Counted from the stretch's first letter, positions 26,255 through 35,490 are shown. The stretch: DNA of 35,724 nt from Flavobacteriales bacterium (GCA_947448135.1 CANFLZ010000021.1:1-35724), one strand, 5' to 3'. Numbers and translations are program-made. The notes: generated by a model not told the origin, from the letters alone.

Positions 26255-26545
26255 TTACCAAACTTCGATTTTATCCACTTGGACTTGGCCCAACTTGTTG
26301 TTGATTTCGGTGACCAAGAATTCGCGGTTGGAAGCAATTTCTTGCTTGATGACTCCACTGTCTATATTGAGGACCAGCGTTCGTCCGCGCATTTCCGCTT
26401 TGGTGGTGTGCCTGACGATGAAAGGACCAACAACATCTTCAAATGCCTCAACGGCATCGAGTTGTTTCATCTTTTTGTCCAATCCTTTTCGGTTAAGCCA
26501 TTCCTTGATGACAGCGCCAATGGGTTGGTTGTTGTAGTCCCTCAT
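26255..26545 (-). CDS. DUF721 family protein (DciA-like)
   Basis: A 96-residue protein. The pattern PIGAVIKEWLNRKGLDKKM, then WEEVVG-like AFEDVVGPFIVRHT and later LVLNIDSGVIKQEI fits DUF721, the family that includes the DciA replicative-helicase loader/operator. In Bacteroidota this gene commonly follows recF, as it does here with a 4-bp overlap. A replication-related role is therefore plausible but rests on family and position. The C-terminal extension is short. Confidence 0.85.
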   Translation of the reverse strand: MRDYNNQPIGAVIKEWLNRKGLDKKMKQLDAVEAFEDVVGPFIVRHTTKAEMRGRTLVLNIDSGVIKQEIASNREFLVTEINNKLGQVQVDKIEVW

Positions 26546-27642
26546 GATTCAAAAATATGACAGGTTGGGTCTATTTCAATTTCTCGCAACAATTCAGGTA
26601 TTCGAGAAGTATCGGTATCGGTAATCACTACTTGACCTTTTAAATTCTTTTTGAGCCAGCTCAAAAGATTTTTCAATCGGTGACCATCCAATTTATCTTG
26701 AATGTCATCGAGCAACAGGATTACATTGCTTTGGGTGTTCTGCTGGGTATAGATCATTTGTGCCAACTTCAATGCAATCAAAAAAGATTTTTGTTGCCCT
26801 TGAGATCCCATTTTTTTGATCGGCATGTGATTCAATTCAAAAAGGAGGTCGTCTTTGTGTAACCCCGATGTGGTGCGCTCTGCCAGTCGGTCTTTTTCCA
26901 TTTTGGCTTTCCAAATGGGCAGAATGTCTTCCGTATAAACATCCGATTCCCAAACCAGGTTAACGGATTCTGCTTGACCCGTAACGTGCGCATAAATATC
27001 TTGAAACAGAGGAATGAAATCGTTTAGAAATTGTTTTCTCGCCTCACCAATTTGAACGGAAAGAGGTGCCATCATTTCGTCATACAAAAGCAATGATTCC
27101 GGATCAATGAAGCTGCGTGCATTATTTTTTAAATAAGCATTGCGTTGCAGCAGCAGATGATTGTATTGGATCAGCCATTGCAAATAGGCCGTTTGGGTTT
27201 GACTAATGGCGGCATCCCACCATTTGCGTCGTTCTTCAGAACCCTCGGTAATCAAGATACTGTCTTGGGGGGCAATGACCACAATAGGCTGCCAACCGAT
27301 ATGACCCGAAAGTTTTTCGATGGCCTTGCCATTGATTTCAATTTGTTTCTTCCCAGGACGACGCAAGGTCAATAGAATTTCGAAAGGTTGTTCGCCTTGA
27401 TGACCCCAAGCTTTGACGCTGCATTCTTCTTTTCCTTGTGTGGGTGTGTATTGATCGGTGAAGTGAAAATAGCTTTTGGTCATGCACAAGTAGTACAAGG
27501 CATCAAGCGCATTGGTTTTACCACTGCCATTTTTTCCTAACCAGCAATTGAAAGATGGACCCATTGGAATTTGTAACTCCAAGTGCTTTTTAAATTGAAA
27601 CAAGCGAAGCCCTTCCCAATGTTTTTGAATCCCAACTGACAT
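26542..27642 (-). CDS. recF: DNA replication and repair protein RecF
   Basis: A 366-residue SMC-like ATPase that helps load RecA at stalled forks and gaps, with RecO and RecR. Walker A is GKNGSGKT at 36-43. The ABC-type signature region is GSQGQQKSFLIALKLAQ and Walker B is VILLLDDIQDKLD. The length matches the family. I chose the ATG at 27642 (MSVGIQKHWEGLRLFQFKKH); an in-frame ATG at 27651 adds three residues. It is divergent from the TPR gene and overlaps the DUF721 gene by 4 bp. Confidence 0.95.
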   Translation of the reverse strand: MSVGIQKHWEGLRLFQFKKHLELQIPMGPSFNCWLGKNGSGKTNALDALYYLCMTKSYFHFTDQYTPTQGKEECSVKAWGHQGEQPFEILLTLRRPGKKQIEINGKAIEKLSGHIGWQPIVVIAPQDSILITEGSEERRKWWDAAISQTQTAYLQWLIQYNHLLLQRNAYLKNNARSFIDPESLLLYDEMMAPLSVQIGEARKQFLNDFIPLFQDIYAHVTGQAESVNLVWESDVYTEDILPIWKAKMEKDRLAERTTSGLHKDDLLFELNHMPIKKMGSQGQQKSFLIALKLAQMIYTQQNTQSNVILLLDDIQDKLDGHRLKNLLSWLKKNLKGQVVITDTDTSRIPELLREIEIDPTCHIFES

Positions 27643-27645
27643 ATT

Positions 27646-27677
27646 TTGCAAAGATTCGATAAAATGTCTTATTTTCG
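27646..27677 (+). promoter_or_regulatory. Candidate promoter for the TPR-ribH operon
   Basis: TTG at 27646-27648, 21 nt, then TATTTTCG at 27670-27677, one base from TAnnTTTG. The predicted start is about 13 nt before the ATG at 27697. It lies in the short recF/TPR divergent gap. Confidence 0.4.
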
Positions 27678-27696
27678 GCGCTCGAAATTTTATATC

Positions 27697-28362
27697 ATGT
27701 CAGAAAATTTACCAACTGCAAAATCCTTGACTGGATTTTATACGAAGAATAAAAAGAACATCACAATCGCTTTGGGCGTTGTGGGTGTAGCTGTTGCTGG
27801 GTATTTGGCGTATACCTTCTTGTATGCGGGTCCACGTGAAAAGTCTGCGGAGCAAGCGCTTTGGAGAGTTGAGCAATGGGCTGAAATGGACAGCATGAAA
27901 TGGGTTTTGGACGGTGATGGTCAGTCTGAAGGTGCTTTGTCTATCATGGAAAGCTATAGTGGTACCGTCGCAGCAAAGAAAGCTGCTTACTATGCAGCAT
28001 GTGCAAAGCGCAATGCAGGTGATTTTCAAGGAGCATTGGATTTATTCAAAGAAGTAGATTTCAACGACAACACAGTAGGAATTCAAGCCATCGGAAACGT
28101 AGGGGATATGTATGCAGAGTTAGGCCAATTGGATGATGCTGCAAGTTGGTTAGAGAAAGCCGCTAAGAAAGCGATGTCATCTTCTTCGAAAGATGCATTG
28201 GCTCCTTACTACTTAATGAAAGCAGCTCGCGTTCAAATGGAGAGAAAAGACAACACCAAGGCAATTGCTTTGTTGCAAGATGTTGTAGACAACTTTAAAC
28301 GTACACAAGAATACAGTGAAGCAGCCAAATTGATGGCCATGCTTCAAGCACAGTCTAAATAA
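27697..28362 (+). CDS. TPR-repeat membrane protein
   Basis: A 221-residue protein starting MSENLPTAKSLTGFYTKN. One transmembrane helix (about 22-43, TIALGVVGVAVAGYLAYTFL) is followed by a periplasmic or soluble part made of tetratricopeptide-type helical pairs (AAYYAACAKRNAGDFQGALD and GNVGDMYAELGQLDDAASWL). The architecture resembles YfgM-like ancillary proteins, and Bacteroidota often place such a gene directly before ribH. The stop overlaps the ribH start by one base (TAATG), so translation is coupled. An upstream ATG at 27646 would lie in the candidate promoter and is not preferred. Confidence 0.87.
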   Translation: MSENLPTAKSLTGFYTKNKKNITIALGVVGVAVAGYLAYTFLYAGPREKSAEQALWRVEQWAEMDSMKWVLDGDGQSEGALSIMESYSGTVAAKKAAYYAACAKRNAGDFQGALDLFKEVDFNDNTVGIQAIGNVGDMYAELGQLDDAASWLEKAAKKAMSSSSKDALAPYYLMKAARVQMERKDNTKAIALLQDVVDNFKRTQEYSEAAKLMAMLQAQSK

Positions 28363-28856
28363 TGGCTACAAAAAATTTATCCCACATTGAGTGGAGTCAA
28401 ATGCCCGAAGTAGGGCATTTGTCTTTTGGTATCGTTGTATCAGAATGGAACCAAGAAATCACTGAGAATTTACTCAAAGGCGCTTTGGCTGTTTTGAAGA
28501 AGGCAGGAGTGAAGAAAAAGAATATCCGAGTTGAGTATGTCCCTGGAAGTTTTGAGTTGGCCCATGGCGCTCAATTGATGGTAGAGTGCACGAATCCCGA
28601 TGCGGTTATCTGCTTGGGCAGTATCATCAAAGGTGAAACACCTCATTTTGATTTTGTATCGCAGGCTACAGCGCAGGGCATCATGCAGGTAGGGTTGCAA
28701 TATGGTTTGCCGGTAATTTTTGGTGTGTTGACAGATGATAATATCCAACAATCAAAAGACAGAAGCGGCGGTAAATTGGGAAACAAAGGTTCGGATGCTG
28801 CGGCTGTAGCCATTAAGATGGCTGCGATGCGTCAAAGAATGTTGGTGACTGAGTAA
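28362..28856 (+). CDS. ribH: 6,7-dimethyl-8-ribityllumazine synthase
   Basis: A 164-residue enzyme that joins 3,4-dihydroxy-2-butanone 4-phosphate with the 5-amino-6-ribitylaminouracil precursor, the penultimate step of riboflavin synthesis. It normally assembles as an icosahedral or pentameric shell. Recognisable parts are FGIVVSEWNQEITENLL, the substrate loop VPGSFELAHGAQ, and KGETPHFDFVS with catalytic H95, then GLPVIFGVLTDDNIQQ. The length is normal. It is translationally coupled to the TPR gene and abuts a convergent gene at its stop. Confidence 0.96.
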   Translation: MATKNLSHIEWSQMPEVGHLSFGIVVSEWNQEITENLLKGALAVLKKAGVKKKNIRVEYVPGSFELAHGAQLMVECTNPDAVICLGSIIKGETPHFDFVSQATAQGIMQVGLQYGLPVIFGVLTDDNIQQSKDRSGGKLGNKGSDAAAVAIKMAAMRQRMLVTE

Positions 28857-29129
28857 TTAGTCTAAAACGACGTTTTGATTTTGAAGTAATTCTTTTCCTT
28901 TTCGAGTCAAAGTATATCCAACACTGGGTTTGTTTAAGATAAACCCTTCTAAATACAATTTTGAAATGCGCTCACCTAGGTGGGCGCTTTGGTTTTGATG
29001 CGCCAAGTCACGCTCAATTTTTACCCAAAAATTCGCTTCCAATTGAGACAGCCTAATCAATTGATTTTTGTTGTTCTTTTTGAAATTCTGAATGATGTCT
29101 AATATGACAAAATCGTAACGATCAATCAT
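28857..29129 (-). CDS. Small predicted winged-helix-like protein
   Basis: A 90-residue protein of unknown function. Its middle part is helical (LIRLSQLEANFWVKIERDL), and the end, GFILNKPSVGYTLTRKGKELLQ, looks like the wing and last helix of a winged-helix domain. The stop codon is directly next to the convergent ribH stop (28856/28857) with no gap, so transcripts overlap. No signal peptide or membrane segment is seen. A DNA-binding role is only a guess from the pattern. Confidence 0.65.
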   Translation of the reverse strand: MIDRYDFVILDIIQNFKKNNKNQLIRLSQLEANFWVKIERDLAHQNQSAHLGERISKLYLEGFILNKPSVGYTLTRKGKELLQNQNVVLD

Positions 29130-29251
29130 GGTAATTTTGCGTTCGTTTAGGTGATTACGAAACTACGGAGTGATGGCAAAGGAAATTTCGAATTCTAAAA
29201 AAATTCCCCACAAGTTATTCACGATTGTTTAAATTCGAAAAAAATATCGTC

Positions 29252-30319
29252 ATGAAAAAGAACTTGGTTTTTGTGTTTTTAATTTTGGGACAATTGTCTT
29301 GGGCACAGATTCAAATTACCTCCGCTGATTTGCCTCACTCTGGAGATGTCTTGTATCAGCAAGATGCGACTTGGTCTGGCAATTGGGATTTAGAACAGAG
29401 CGGAGCTGACTTATCCTGGACAGTCAATTCATCCAATGTTACTTTGTTAGGAACTACAACTTCTACTGATTGCATGCCGATGAGTGGAGCGCCTGTGGCA
29501 TACCAATTTTTCTTTGGATCTCCTTTCGATCAGGAACACTACAGCAGTTACCACACTGTTTCCGCTTTGCCACAATTGCCTTTGGATCAATTACCGATTT
29601 CAATTCCTGTCACTTTTCAAGACGCATATGCGTTCTATCAAAATCGTGCTGACCGTTATGCGTTGACTGGTTTTGGCGTAACGATTAGTGGCTTGCCAAC
29701 GGGTGCGGCAGGTGATCCAGTGGATGTCATTTATCCATTGCCATTGACCTATGGAATTGATCAAACATCCAATGCATATTTCAATTATCAAATTCCAACT
29801 TTGGGTTCCTATACCACCGATCAAACTCGGCGCACTCAAGTATTGGCTTATGGTACTCTGAATTTGTTCGGTGTTGATTATCCGGTTATCAAAGTAAAGT
29901 CAACGGTTAACGCCAACGATATTTTGGTGGTGGATCAATTTAGTTTGACATTGCCATTTGCCCGTCCTGAGGCGATTGAATACAAGTGGTTGACACCGGG
30001 TATCAATGTTCCTTTGTTGCAAATCAATACAACTGCTGGAGCTGTGTCATCAACGCTGGTTTATGATGCGAATGCTGCGCAAGTAAATGAAATAAATGAA
30101 AGCAATCAAGTTGTAGTTTATCCCAATCCTTCTGCTGATTTCTTGCATGTCAATGTCGCCGATAATGCTCATTACCGAATTTTAAACATGATGGGTCAGG
30201 AAGTAATGGCCGGAAACTATTCCAGAATCCATGGCATTCAATTGAGTGATTTGAGTGTCGGTCAATACATGATTCAAATCAACGGTCAGAATATCCGTTG
30301 GGTTAAAAACAGCAAATAA
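29252..30319 (+). CDS. T9SS-exported protein with C-terminal sorting domain
   Basis: A 355-residue protein with an N-terminal signal peptide (MKKNLVFVFLILGQLSWAQ). The middle 240 residues are beta-rich and I cannot assign them to a family. The C-terminal Por domain starts near VVVYPNPSADFLHV and ends IRWVKNSK, which marks it for the type IX secretion system. I chose ATG 29252 because the signal peptide starts there; an upstream TTG at 29225 would add a polar leader. No clear neighbour link; fabD follows after 21 bp on the same strand. Confidence 0.87.
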   Translation: MKKNLVFVFLILGQLSWAQIQITSADLPHSGDVLYQQDATWSGNWDLEQSGADLSWTVNSSNVTLLGTTTSTDCMPMSGAPVAYQFFFGSPFDQEHYSSYHTVSALPQLPLDQLPISIPVTFQDAYAFYQNRADRYALTGFGVTISGLPTGAAGDPVDVIYPLPLTYGIDQTSNAYFNYQIPTLGSYTTDQTRRTQVLAYGTLNLFGVDYPVIKVKSTVNANDILVVDQFSLTLPFARPEAIEYKWLTPGINVPLLQINTTAGAVSSTLVYDANAAQVNEINESNQVVVYPNPSADFLHVNVADNAHYRILNMMGQEVMAGNYSRIHGIQLSDLSVGQYMIQINGQNIRWVKNSK

Positions 30320-30340
30320 TTTTCCAATATAATTTTAAGA

Positions 30341-31228
30341 ATGAAAGCTTACGTATTTCCAGGTCAAGGTGCGCAGTTCACCGGAATGGCCAAAGATCTT
30401 TATGAGCAAAGTGAGTTAGGAAAGAGCATGCTCGAACAAGCCAATGATATTTTGGGTTTCCGCATTACCGATATCATGTTCAATGGCACAGAAGAAGAAT
30501 TGAAACAAACCAATGTAACCCAACCGGCTATTTTCTTGCACAGTGTTGTTTTAGCAAAATGTTTGGGAGAAGGTTTTCAACCGGTGATGGTTGCAGGGCA
30601 TAGCTTGGGGGAGTTCTCCGCTTTGGTTGCCGCAGGTGCGATTAGTTTTGAAGATGGATTGAAATTGGTTTCTGCGCGCGCTCAAGCGATGCAAAGAGCT
30701 TGTGAAATTAATCCCTCTACAATGGCTGCAATTCTTGGTTTGGAAGATGCTAAGGTTGAAGAGATTTGTGCGTCGATCGATGGAGTAGTTGTTGCTGCCA
30801 ATTACAATTGCCCAGGTCAATTGGTTATTTCTGGAAGCAACGAAGCGATAGATGCTGCCTGTGCGGCATTAACAGAGGCCGGCGCAAAGCGTGCGTTGAA
30901 ATTGTCTGTCGGTGGTGCATTTCATAGCCCATTGATGATGCCAGCGCAAGATGAATTAAAGGCGGCAATTGCCAATACACCTTTCCATTCTCCTGTTTGT
31001 CCTGTTTACCAAAATGTAAATGCCAAGCCTCAGACGGATCCTGAAGTAATCAAGCAAAATTTGATTGAGCAATTGACCGCTCCTGTGAGATGGACACAAA
31101 TTATGGAGAATATGATCGCAGATGGATGTTCAGAAGTAGTTGAAGTTGGACCGGGTAAAGTATTGCAAGGATTATTCAAAAAAGTAAGTCGCGATTTGCC
31201 CACAGTTTCTGCGGGAATTGAAGGATGA
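30341..31228 (+). CDS. fabD: Malonyl-CoA:ACP transacylase
   Basis: A 295-residue cytoplasmic enzyme that moves malonyl groups from CoA to acyl carrier protein for fatty acid synthesis. It opens AYVFPGQGAQFTGMAKDLY, the family signature. The nucleophile is S88 in GHSLGEF, and the catalytic His is H195 in GGAFHSPLMMPAQ. The terminal QLTAPVRWTQIMENM is also typical. The stop overlaps the sensor kinase start by 4 bp, which couples the two although they have no obvious functional link. Confidence 0.97.
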   Translation: MKAYVFPGQGAQFTGMAKDLYEQSELGKSMLEQANDILGFRITDIMFNGTEEELKQTNVTQPAIFLHSVVLAKCLGEGFQPVMVAGHSLGEFSALVAAGAISFEDGLKLVSARAQAMQRACEINPSTMAAILGLEDAKVEEICASIDGVVVAANYNCPGQLVISGSNEAIDAACAALTEAGAKRALKLSVGGAFHSPLMMPAQDELKAAIANTPFHSPVCPVYQNVNAKPQTDPEVIKQNLIEQLTAPVRWTQIMENMIADGCSEVVEVGPGKVLQGLFKKVSRDLPTVSAGIEG

Positions 31229-32496
31229 TCAAAAGAAGTATTGCAGTAGTCATTGTCTTGGCGGTGATTTCCCTCGGGTTAATCACTGCCGGACAAGTGT
31301 ATTGGGTGACGCAGGCCTATCACTTGCAAGAAAGCGTCTTTGTTACAAAAGTCAATTCTGTTTTAATCAATGTGGCCAATAAAATTCACTTGATTGAAAA
31401 TGATCAGTCCATTGTTGAGCCTCCTAAATCTATGGGGCGCGGATCTTTTATTATTTGTGTTAATCACACACCGTCCCCTTATTTGTTGAAAACACTTTTG
31501 GAAGATGAGCTTCAACGTGAAGGGGTTCTCGAAGAAGTGCAGTATGGAATCTATGATTGTTTTTCTAATCAATATGAAGTGCAAGGCTGGGTATCGGCAT
31601 CAGCAGATTCGGTCAGTCATGACCCCGAGAAAAATGGCTTGAAAATCTATCCATCCGAAGGGCATTATCTTTCGCTCTATTTCCCTCATAAAAACACTTT
31701 TTTATTCAAACGAATTGATTTCTGGATGTATAGTTCGGTGGTCATCTTTTTGATTTTTGTATTCTTCGCCTACACCATTTGGGTCTTGTTTAGAGAGAAA
31801 CGTCTTTCTACAATTCGCAATGATTTTGTCAATAACATGACCCATGAATTGAAGACTCCATTGGCGACCATTCAACTGGGAACTGAGGCGTTGAAATCCG
31901 ATAGAATATTTGATGACAAAGAAAGACATCGCACTTATGTCGAGATTATTGAAAGCGAGGCCAAGCGATTGAAGGGCCAGATGGAAAAGGTTCTTCAAAT
32001 ATCATCGCTGTCTCAAAAAAAATCTTTGGTTTGGCAACGAGTGGATGTGCATGAAATTATCCAAACAGCGGTTATTACAAACACCATTCGTATCGAGGAA
32101 TTGGGAGGTAATATACTAATCGATCTCAGCGCAGCAGCCCATATTGTAACAGGTGACCCAGTCCATATTTCCAATATCATATACAATTTGCTAGACAATG
32201 CCATCAAGTACACCGATCACGAGCCGTTGATTCAAATCCGAACACGGAATGGAAAAAACTGCATTCTCGTCGATATCGAAGACAATGGAATTGGCATCAA
32301 CAGAAGACAACAGAGTTTGATTTTTGACAAGTTCTATCGCGTTCCAACAGGTGACATTCACAATGTCAAAGGTTTTGGATTGGGCTTGTATTATGTGCAG
32401 ACGACATTGAAAGCGCAAAAAGGTAAAATTTCGGTCAAAAGTGAAAAGGGAAAAGGTTCTATTTTTACTTTGCAATTGCCATTGGCCAATAAATAA
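31225..32496 (+). CDS. Sensor histidine kinase
   Basis: A 423-residue membrane kinase. Transmembrane helices at about 7-27 and 169-189 enclose an extracytoplasmic sensor region of about 140 residues. The HisKA domain has the phosphorylated H207 in NNMTHELKTPLATIQLG. The ATP-binding domain shows the N box (NLLDNAIKYTD), G1 (DNGIGI) and G2 (GFGLGLYYV). The response-regulator gene starts 6 bp after its stop, and its own start overlaps fabD by 4 bp. The layout resembles Bacteroidota kinases of the RprX/RprY type; the signal it senses is unknown. Confidence 0.93.
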   Translation: MIKRSIAVVIVLAVISLGLITAGQVYWVTQAYHLQESVFVTKVNSVLINVANKIHLIENDQSIVEPPKSMGRGSFIICVNHTPSPYLLKTLLEDELQREGVLEEVQYGIYDCFSNQYEVQGWVSASADSVSHDPEKNGLKIYPSEGHYLSLYFPHKNTFLFKRIDFWMYSSVVIFLIFVFFAYTIWVLFREKRLSTIRNDFVNNMTHELKTPLATIQLGTEALKSDRIFDDKERHRTYVEIIESEAKRLKGQMEKVLQISSLSQKKSLVWQRVDVHEIIQTAVITNTIRIEELGGNILIDLSAAAHIVTGDPVHISNIIYNLLDNAIKYTDHEPLIQIRTRNGKNCILVDIEDNGIGINRRQQSLIFDKFYRVPTGDIHNVKGFGLGLYYVQTTLKAQKGKISVKSEKGKGSIFTLQLPLANK

Positions 32497-32502
32497 AAAG
32501 AA

Positions 32503-33204
32503 ATGAACTCCAATCTGCCCACCACCGCGCAAATTCTTCTCGTTGAAGATGATCGCAATTTGGGATTCGTCATTCAAGACACACTGAAACAAGAAGGTTT
32601 TGTTGTGCATCTGGCCAGTGATGGCAAAGAAGGATTAGCTTATTTCAACAAGGGAGGCTATGACCTTTGCTTGTTGGATGTAATGATGCCGAAGAAAGAT
32701 GGTTTTAGTTTGGCTGGGGATATCCGAAAAATTGACACCGAAATTCCAATCGTTTTTCTCACTGCCAAGGGAATGGCGCAAGATAAAGTCAAAGGATTTC
32801 AGGTTGGTGGTGATGATTATATCACCAAACCATTTTCTAGTGAGGAATTGATTCTTCGCATCCGTGCTATACTCAAGCGAAATGTAAAATTCAAAACAGA
32901 AAACAAATCGGAAATTAAGCTGGGTTTATATACCGTTGATTTTAAAAACTTTGATTTGATTGGTCCCGATACTCAGCGGAAACTCACCAAAAAGGAAGCA
33001 GATTTATTGAAACTTTTGGTGGAACATCAAGGGCAAGTTTTAGAACGTGAGTTATTGGCGAACATGGTTTGGGGGGATGATACTTATTTTGTCGGAAGGA
33101 GCATGGACGTGTTTATTACCCGTCTGAGAAAGTATTTGTCCCAAGATGAAAAAATTTCAATCGTCAATATTCATGGGGTTGGATTTAAATTATTGGTGCA
33201 ATGA
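32503..33204 (+). CDS. Response regulator, OmpR/PhoB family
   Basis: A 233-residue regulator. The receiver domain (about 10-125) has the acidic pocket E15-D16-D17, the phosphorylated D59 in LLDVMMPKKDG, T in FLTAKG, and K in DYITKPFSSEEL. A C-terminal winged-helix DNA-binding domain (about 140-232) shows LTKKEADLLKLLVEHQGQV and RSMDVFITRLRKYL. It is paired with the sensor kinase directly upstream. The end overlaps the following barrel-like gene by 4 bp. Target genes are not identified. Confidence 0.95.
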   Translation: MNSNLPTTAQILLVEDDRNLGFVIQDTLKQEGFVVHLASDGKEGLAYFNKGGYDLCLLDVMMPKKDGFSLAGDIRKIDTEIPIVFLTAKGMAQDKVKGFQVGGDDYITKPFSSEELILRIRAILKRNVKFKTENKSEIKLGLYTVDFKNFDLIGPDTQRKLTKKEADLLKLLVEHQGQVLERELLANMVWGDDTYFVGRSMDVFITRLRKYLSQDEKISIVNIHGVGFKLLVQ

Positions 33205-33956
33205 GGAAATTTGCTCTTGTAATTGGTTTGTTAGCATTTCATCTAAGTAGTGTTTTAGCACAATTTCAAGTGCGTGACAGTATTCTTTTCAATCCTCATG
33301 TTACGCTCACGTATGGTTATCATTTGCCGACAGGGGACATGGCCAAAAGATTTGGATTGACGGGAAGTGCAGGTTTGAATTTTCATATCAAGGATAAGAA
33401 GTCTAGATTTTGGGGCGTACAAGCCAACTATCTTTTTGGTAATCGAGTTTCAGAGCCGGGATTGTTGCAAAATTTATATACACCAAAAGGCGAGATATTA
33501 GACAATCAAGGTCAACCGGCAATCGTTTACATTCAGGAACGCGGATGGCAAGCATTTGGCGATTTTGGTCATTTATTTCCTGTGATTGGGCCCAATAAAA
33601 ATAGTGGACTTTTGGTTTATGGTGGTGCAGGTTATCTGTTTCATAAAATAAGAATTGAACACCAGAGCCATGAAATCAATGCGTTGTCTGGTGATAATTT
33701 GCGCGGTTATGACCGATTAACCAGTGGGCCTGCAGTGCACGGTTTTGTTGGGTATTCGCATTTGAGTAACAATCGACGAATTAATTTCTTAATTGGTTTA
33801 GAAGCGACACAAGCTTGGACGAAGAGTGTTCGTGGTTACAATTATGATACGCAATCGTTTGATCATGCCAAAAGAAACGATGGTCTCGTAGGATTGAAAG
33901 TGGGCTGGATTTTAAATTTATACCAACGCGCTCCAGACGCATTTTATATCAATTGA
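33201..33956 (+). CDS. Outer-membrane beta-barrel-like protein
   Basis: A 251-residue protein with a signal peptide (MRKFALVIGLLAFHLSSVLA). The mature part has alternating beta strands with aromatic ends (VTLTYGYHLPTGDMA, FWGVQANYLFGN, LLVYGGAGYLFHKI, GLKVGWILNLYQRA), as in small outer-membrane barrels. No specific family was recognised. It overlaps the response regulator by 4 bp and lies 1 bp before waaA; similar proteins are often found next to waaA in Bacteroidota, suggesting a link to the outer membrane. Confidence 0.75.
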   Translation: MRKFALVIGLLAFHLSSVLAQFQVRDSILFNPHVTLTYGYHLPTGDMAKRFGLTGSAGLNFHIKDKKSRFWGVQANYLFGNRVSEPGLLQNLYTPKGEILDNQGQPAIVYIQERGWQAFGDFGHLFPVIGPNKNSGLLVYGGAGYLFHKIRIEHQSHEINALSGDNLRGYDRLTSGPAVHGFVGYSHLSNNRRINFLIGLEATQAWTKSVRGYNYDTQSFDHAKRNDGLVGLKVGWILNLYQRAPDAFYIN

Positions 33957-33957
33957 T

Positions 33958-35208
33958 ATGGCTGCGTTCCCCTCGTTGTTGGATTTGGGCATGTATGCCT
34001 ATCAGGGTATGCTTTCAGCGGTTGGCGTTTTTCATTCCAAGGCTAGAGCAATTACCAAAGGGCAACGATCAGCAATCGGCATCATGAAAAACTGGCGGCA
34101 GCAGAATGCGACTGCGGATGTACTGTGGATTCACGTTGCTTCATTGGGGGAATTTGAGCAAGGGCGACCCGTCATTGAGTCCATTCGATCTCAATTTCCT
34201 CATGCCAAAATAGCATTGACGTTCTACTCGCCCAGCGGATATGAGGTCAGGAAAAATTATTCTGGAGCGGATATCATCACGTATTTGCCTTTGGATACAA
34301 CATCAAATATGCAAGTGTGGTGCGATGTTCTCCGTCCAAGATTAATGTTGTTGGTGAAATATGAAGTGTGGCCCAACATGTTGCGCGCACTTGGAAATAG
34401 GAAGATTCCAGTGATTATGTTTTCTGGGTTGTTTTATCCAGAGCAACGATTTTTTGGTCGCAATGCTTTTTTTTGGAAGTCGATATTAAAAAACGTCTCT
34501 TATTTTCATGTTCAGGATGAGCGTTCCGCACAGCTTTTGATGGGGCAAGGATGGGCCAATGTGGAAGTGAGTGGGGACACACGATTTGACAGGGTTTTTG
34601 AAATCGCTCGAAGTGCGCAAGTGCCAGAAAAGTACAAACGTTGGAAAGGCAATGCAAGAGTCGTCGTCTTGGGTTCGTCCTATTCTGTCGAAGAAAGAGC
34701 AGTATCGGAATTGATTGAATCGTACACCGATGTGAAGTGGGTTATCGCACCCCATCATATCGATGATGTGCGGATTGCGGAGATCGAGCAAGTATTTTGG
34801 CAAAAGACCATTCGCGCTACTGAATTGAATAGTGATCATCCGAATGAAGCACCTGTTATGGTTTTAAATACAATGGGAGAGCTTGGTGGATTATACAAAT
34901 TGGGAGATATAGCAGTCGTGGGAGGAGGATGGGGGAGAGGCATTCACAATGTCTTGGAGCCCGCTGCGCATGGTTGTGCTGTAGCATGGGGACCCAATGC
35001 CGAGAAGTTTCAAGAAGCCCAGTTGTTGAGATCGTTGGGTGCTGGAGTGCAAGTAGATACAACAGAGGCATTGATCGATCAGTTGACACAATGGTTAGCG
35101 CATGAGGAGGTTCGCGTAGCAGTTGGTCAGAAGGCTGCGGAAGTGGTATCCCAAGAATCGGGAGCTACGCGCAAAGTATTGAAAACCATAGCTGAATTTT
35201 GGAAGTAA
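33958..35208 (+). CDS. waaA: 3-deoxy-D-manno-octulosonic acid (Kdo) transferase
   Basis: A 416-residue GT30 glycosyltransferase that attaches Kdo from CMP-Kdo to lipid A precursors at the inner membrane. The N-terminal half has WIHVASLGEFEQGRPVI with the catalytic Glu (E65), then IALTFYSPSGYEV and LVKYEVWPNML. The C-terminal half carries VSGDTRFDRV and the donor-binding GGGWGRGIHNVLEPAAHG. The length is normal for the family. It is the last protein gene of a run starting at fabD, and two tRNA genes follow. Confidence 0.95.
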   Translation: MAAFPSLLDLGMYAYQGMLSAVGVFHSKARAITKGQRSAIGIMKNWRQQNATADVLWIHVASLGEFEQGRPVIESIRSQFPHAKIALTFYSPSGYEVRKNYSGADIITYLPLDTTSNMQVWCDVLRPRLMLLVKYEVWPNMLRALGNRKIPVIMFSGLFYPEQRFFGRNAFFWKSILKNVSYFHVQDERSAQLLMGQGWANVEVSGDTRFDRVFEIARSAQVPEKYKRWKGNARVVVLGSSYSVEERAVSELIESYTDVKWVIAPHHIDDVRIAEIEQVFWQKTIRATELNSDHPNEAPVMVLNTMGELGGLYKLGDIAVVGGGWGRGIHNVLEPAAHGCAVAWGPNAEKFQEAQLLRSLGAGVQVDTTEALIDQLTQWLAHEEVRVAVGQKAAEVVSQESGATRKVLKTIAEFWK

Positions 35209-35228
35209 AAAAAAAGATGAAAAAACAC

Positions 35229-35258
35229 TTGCGCAAATAGAAATTGAGTGTATTTTTG
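35229..35258 (+). promoter_or_regulatory. Promoter of the tRNA genes
   Basis: TTG at 35229-35231, 19 nt, then a perfect TATTTTTG at 35251-35258, matching the Bacteroidota consensus in sequence and spacing. The start would be near 35265, about 17 nt before tRNA-Gly. Confidence 0.75.
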
Positions 35259-35281
35259 CATCCCAAACGTTCTTATAATAA

Positions 35282-35355
<74 letters not shown>

Positions 35356-35361
35356 AAATGA

Positions 35362-35385
35362 AATCCCGAGCAATCGGGATTTTTT
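35362..35385 (+). terminator. Intrinsic terminator between the two tRNA genes
   Basis: An 8-bp stem AATCCCGA / TCGGGATT with a GCAA tetraloop is followed by TTTT. It follows tRNA-Gly by 7 nt and may separate it from tRNA-Leu. Confidence 0.85.
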
Positions 35386-35403
35386 GTTGCTACCGCAACG
35401 GAT

Positions 35404-35488
35404 GCCCTGGTGGTGGAATCGGTAGACACGCAGGACTTAAAATCCTGTGACCATTGCGGTCGTGCGGGTTCAAGTCCCGCCCGGGGTA
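35404..35488 (+). tRNA. tRNA-Leu(TAA)
   Basis: An 85-nt class II tRNA with a long variable arm. The anticodon stem-loop CAGGA-CTTAAAA-TCCTG reads TAA. The T arm is GCGGG-TTCAAGT-CCCGC. The acceptor stem is GCCCTGG with CCGGGGT; the first pair is a G-T wobble and the discriminator is A. No CCA is encoded. Confidence 0.93.
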
Positions 35489-35490
35489 CA

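Noticed and set aside
26233-26358. Longer N-terminus for the five-heme cytochrome
   Set aside because: It overlaps the DUF721 coding region and has no signal peptide; the start at 26232 begins directly with a membrane or signal segment.
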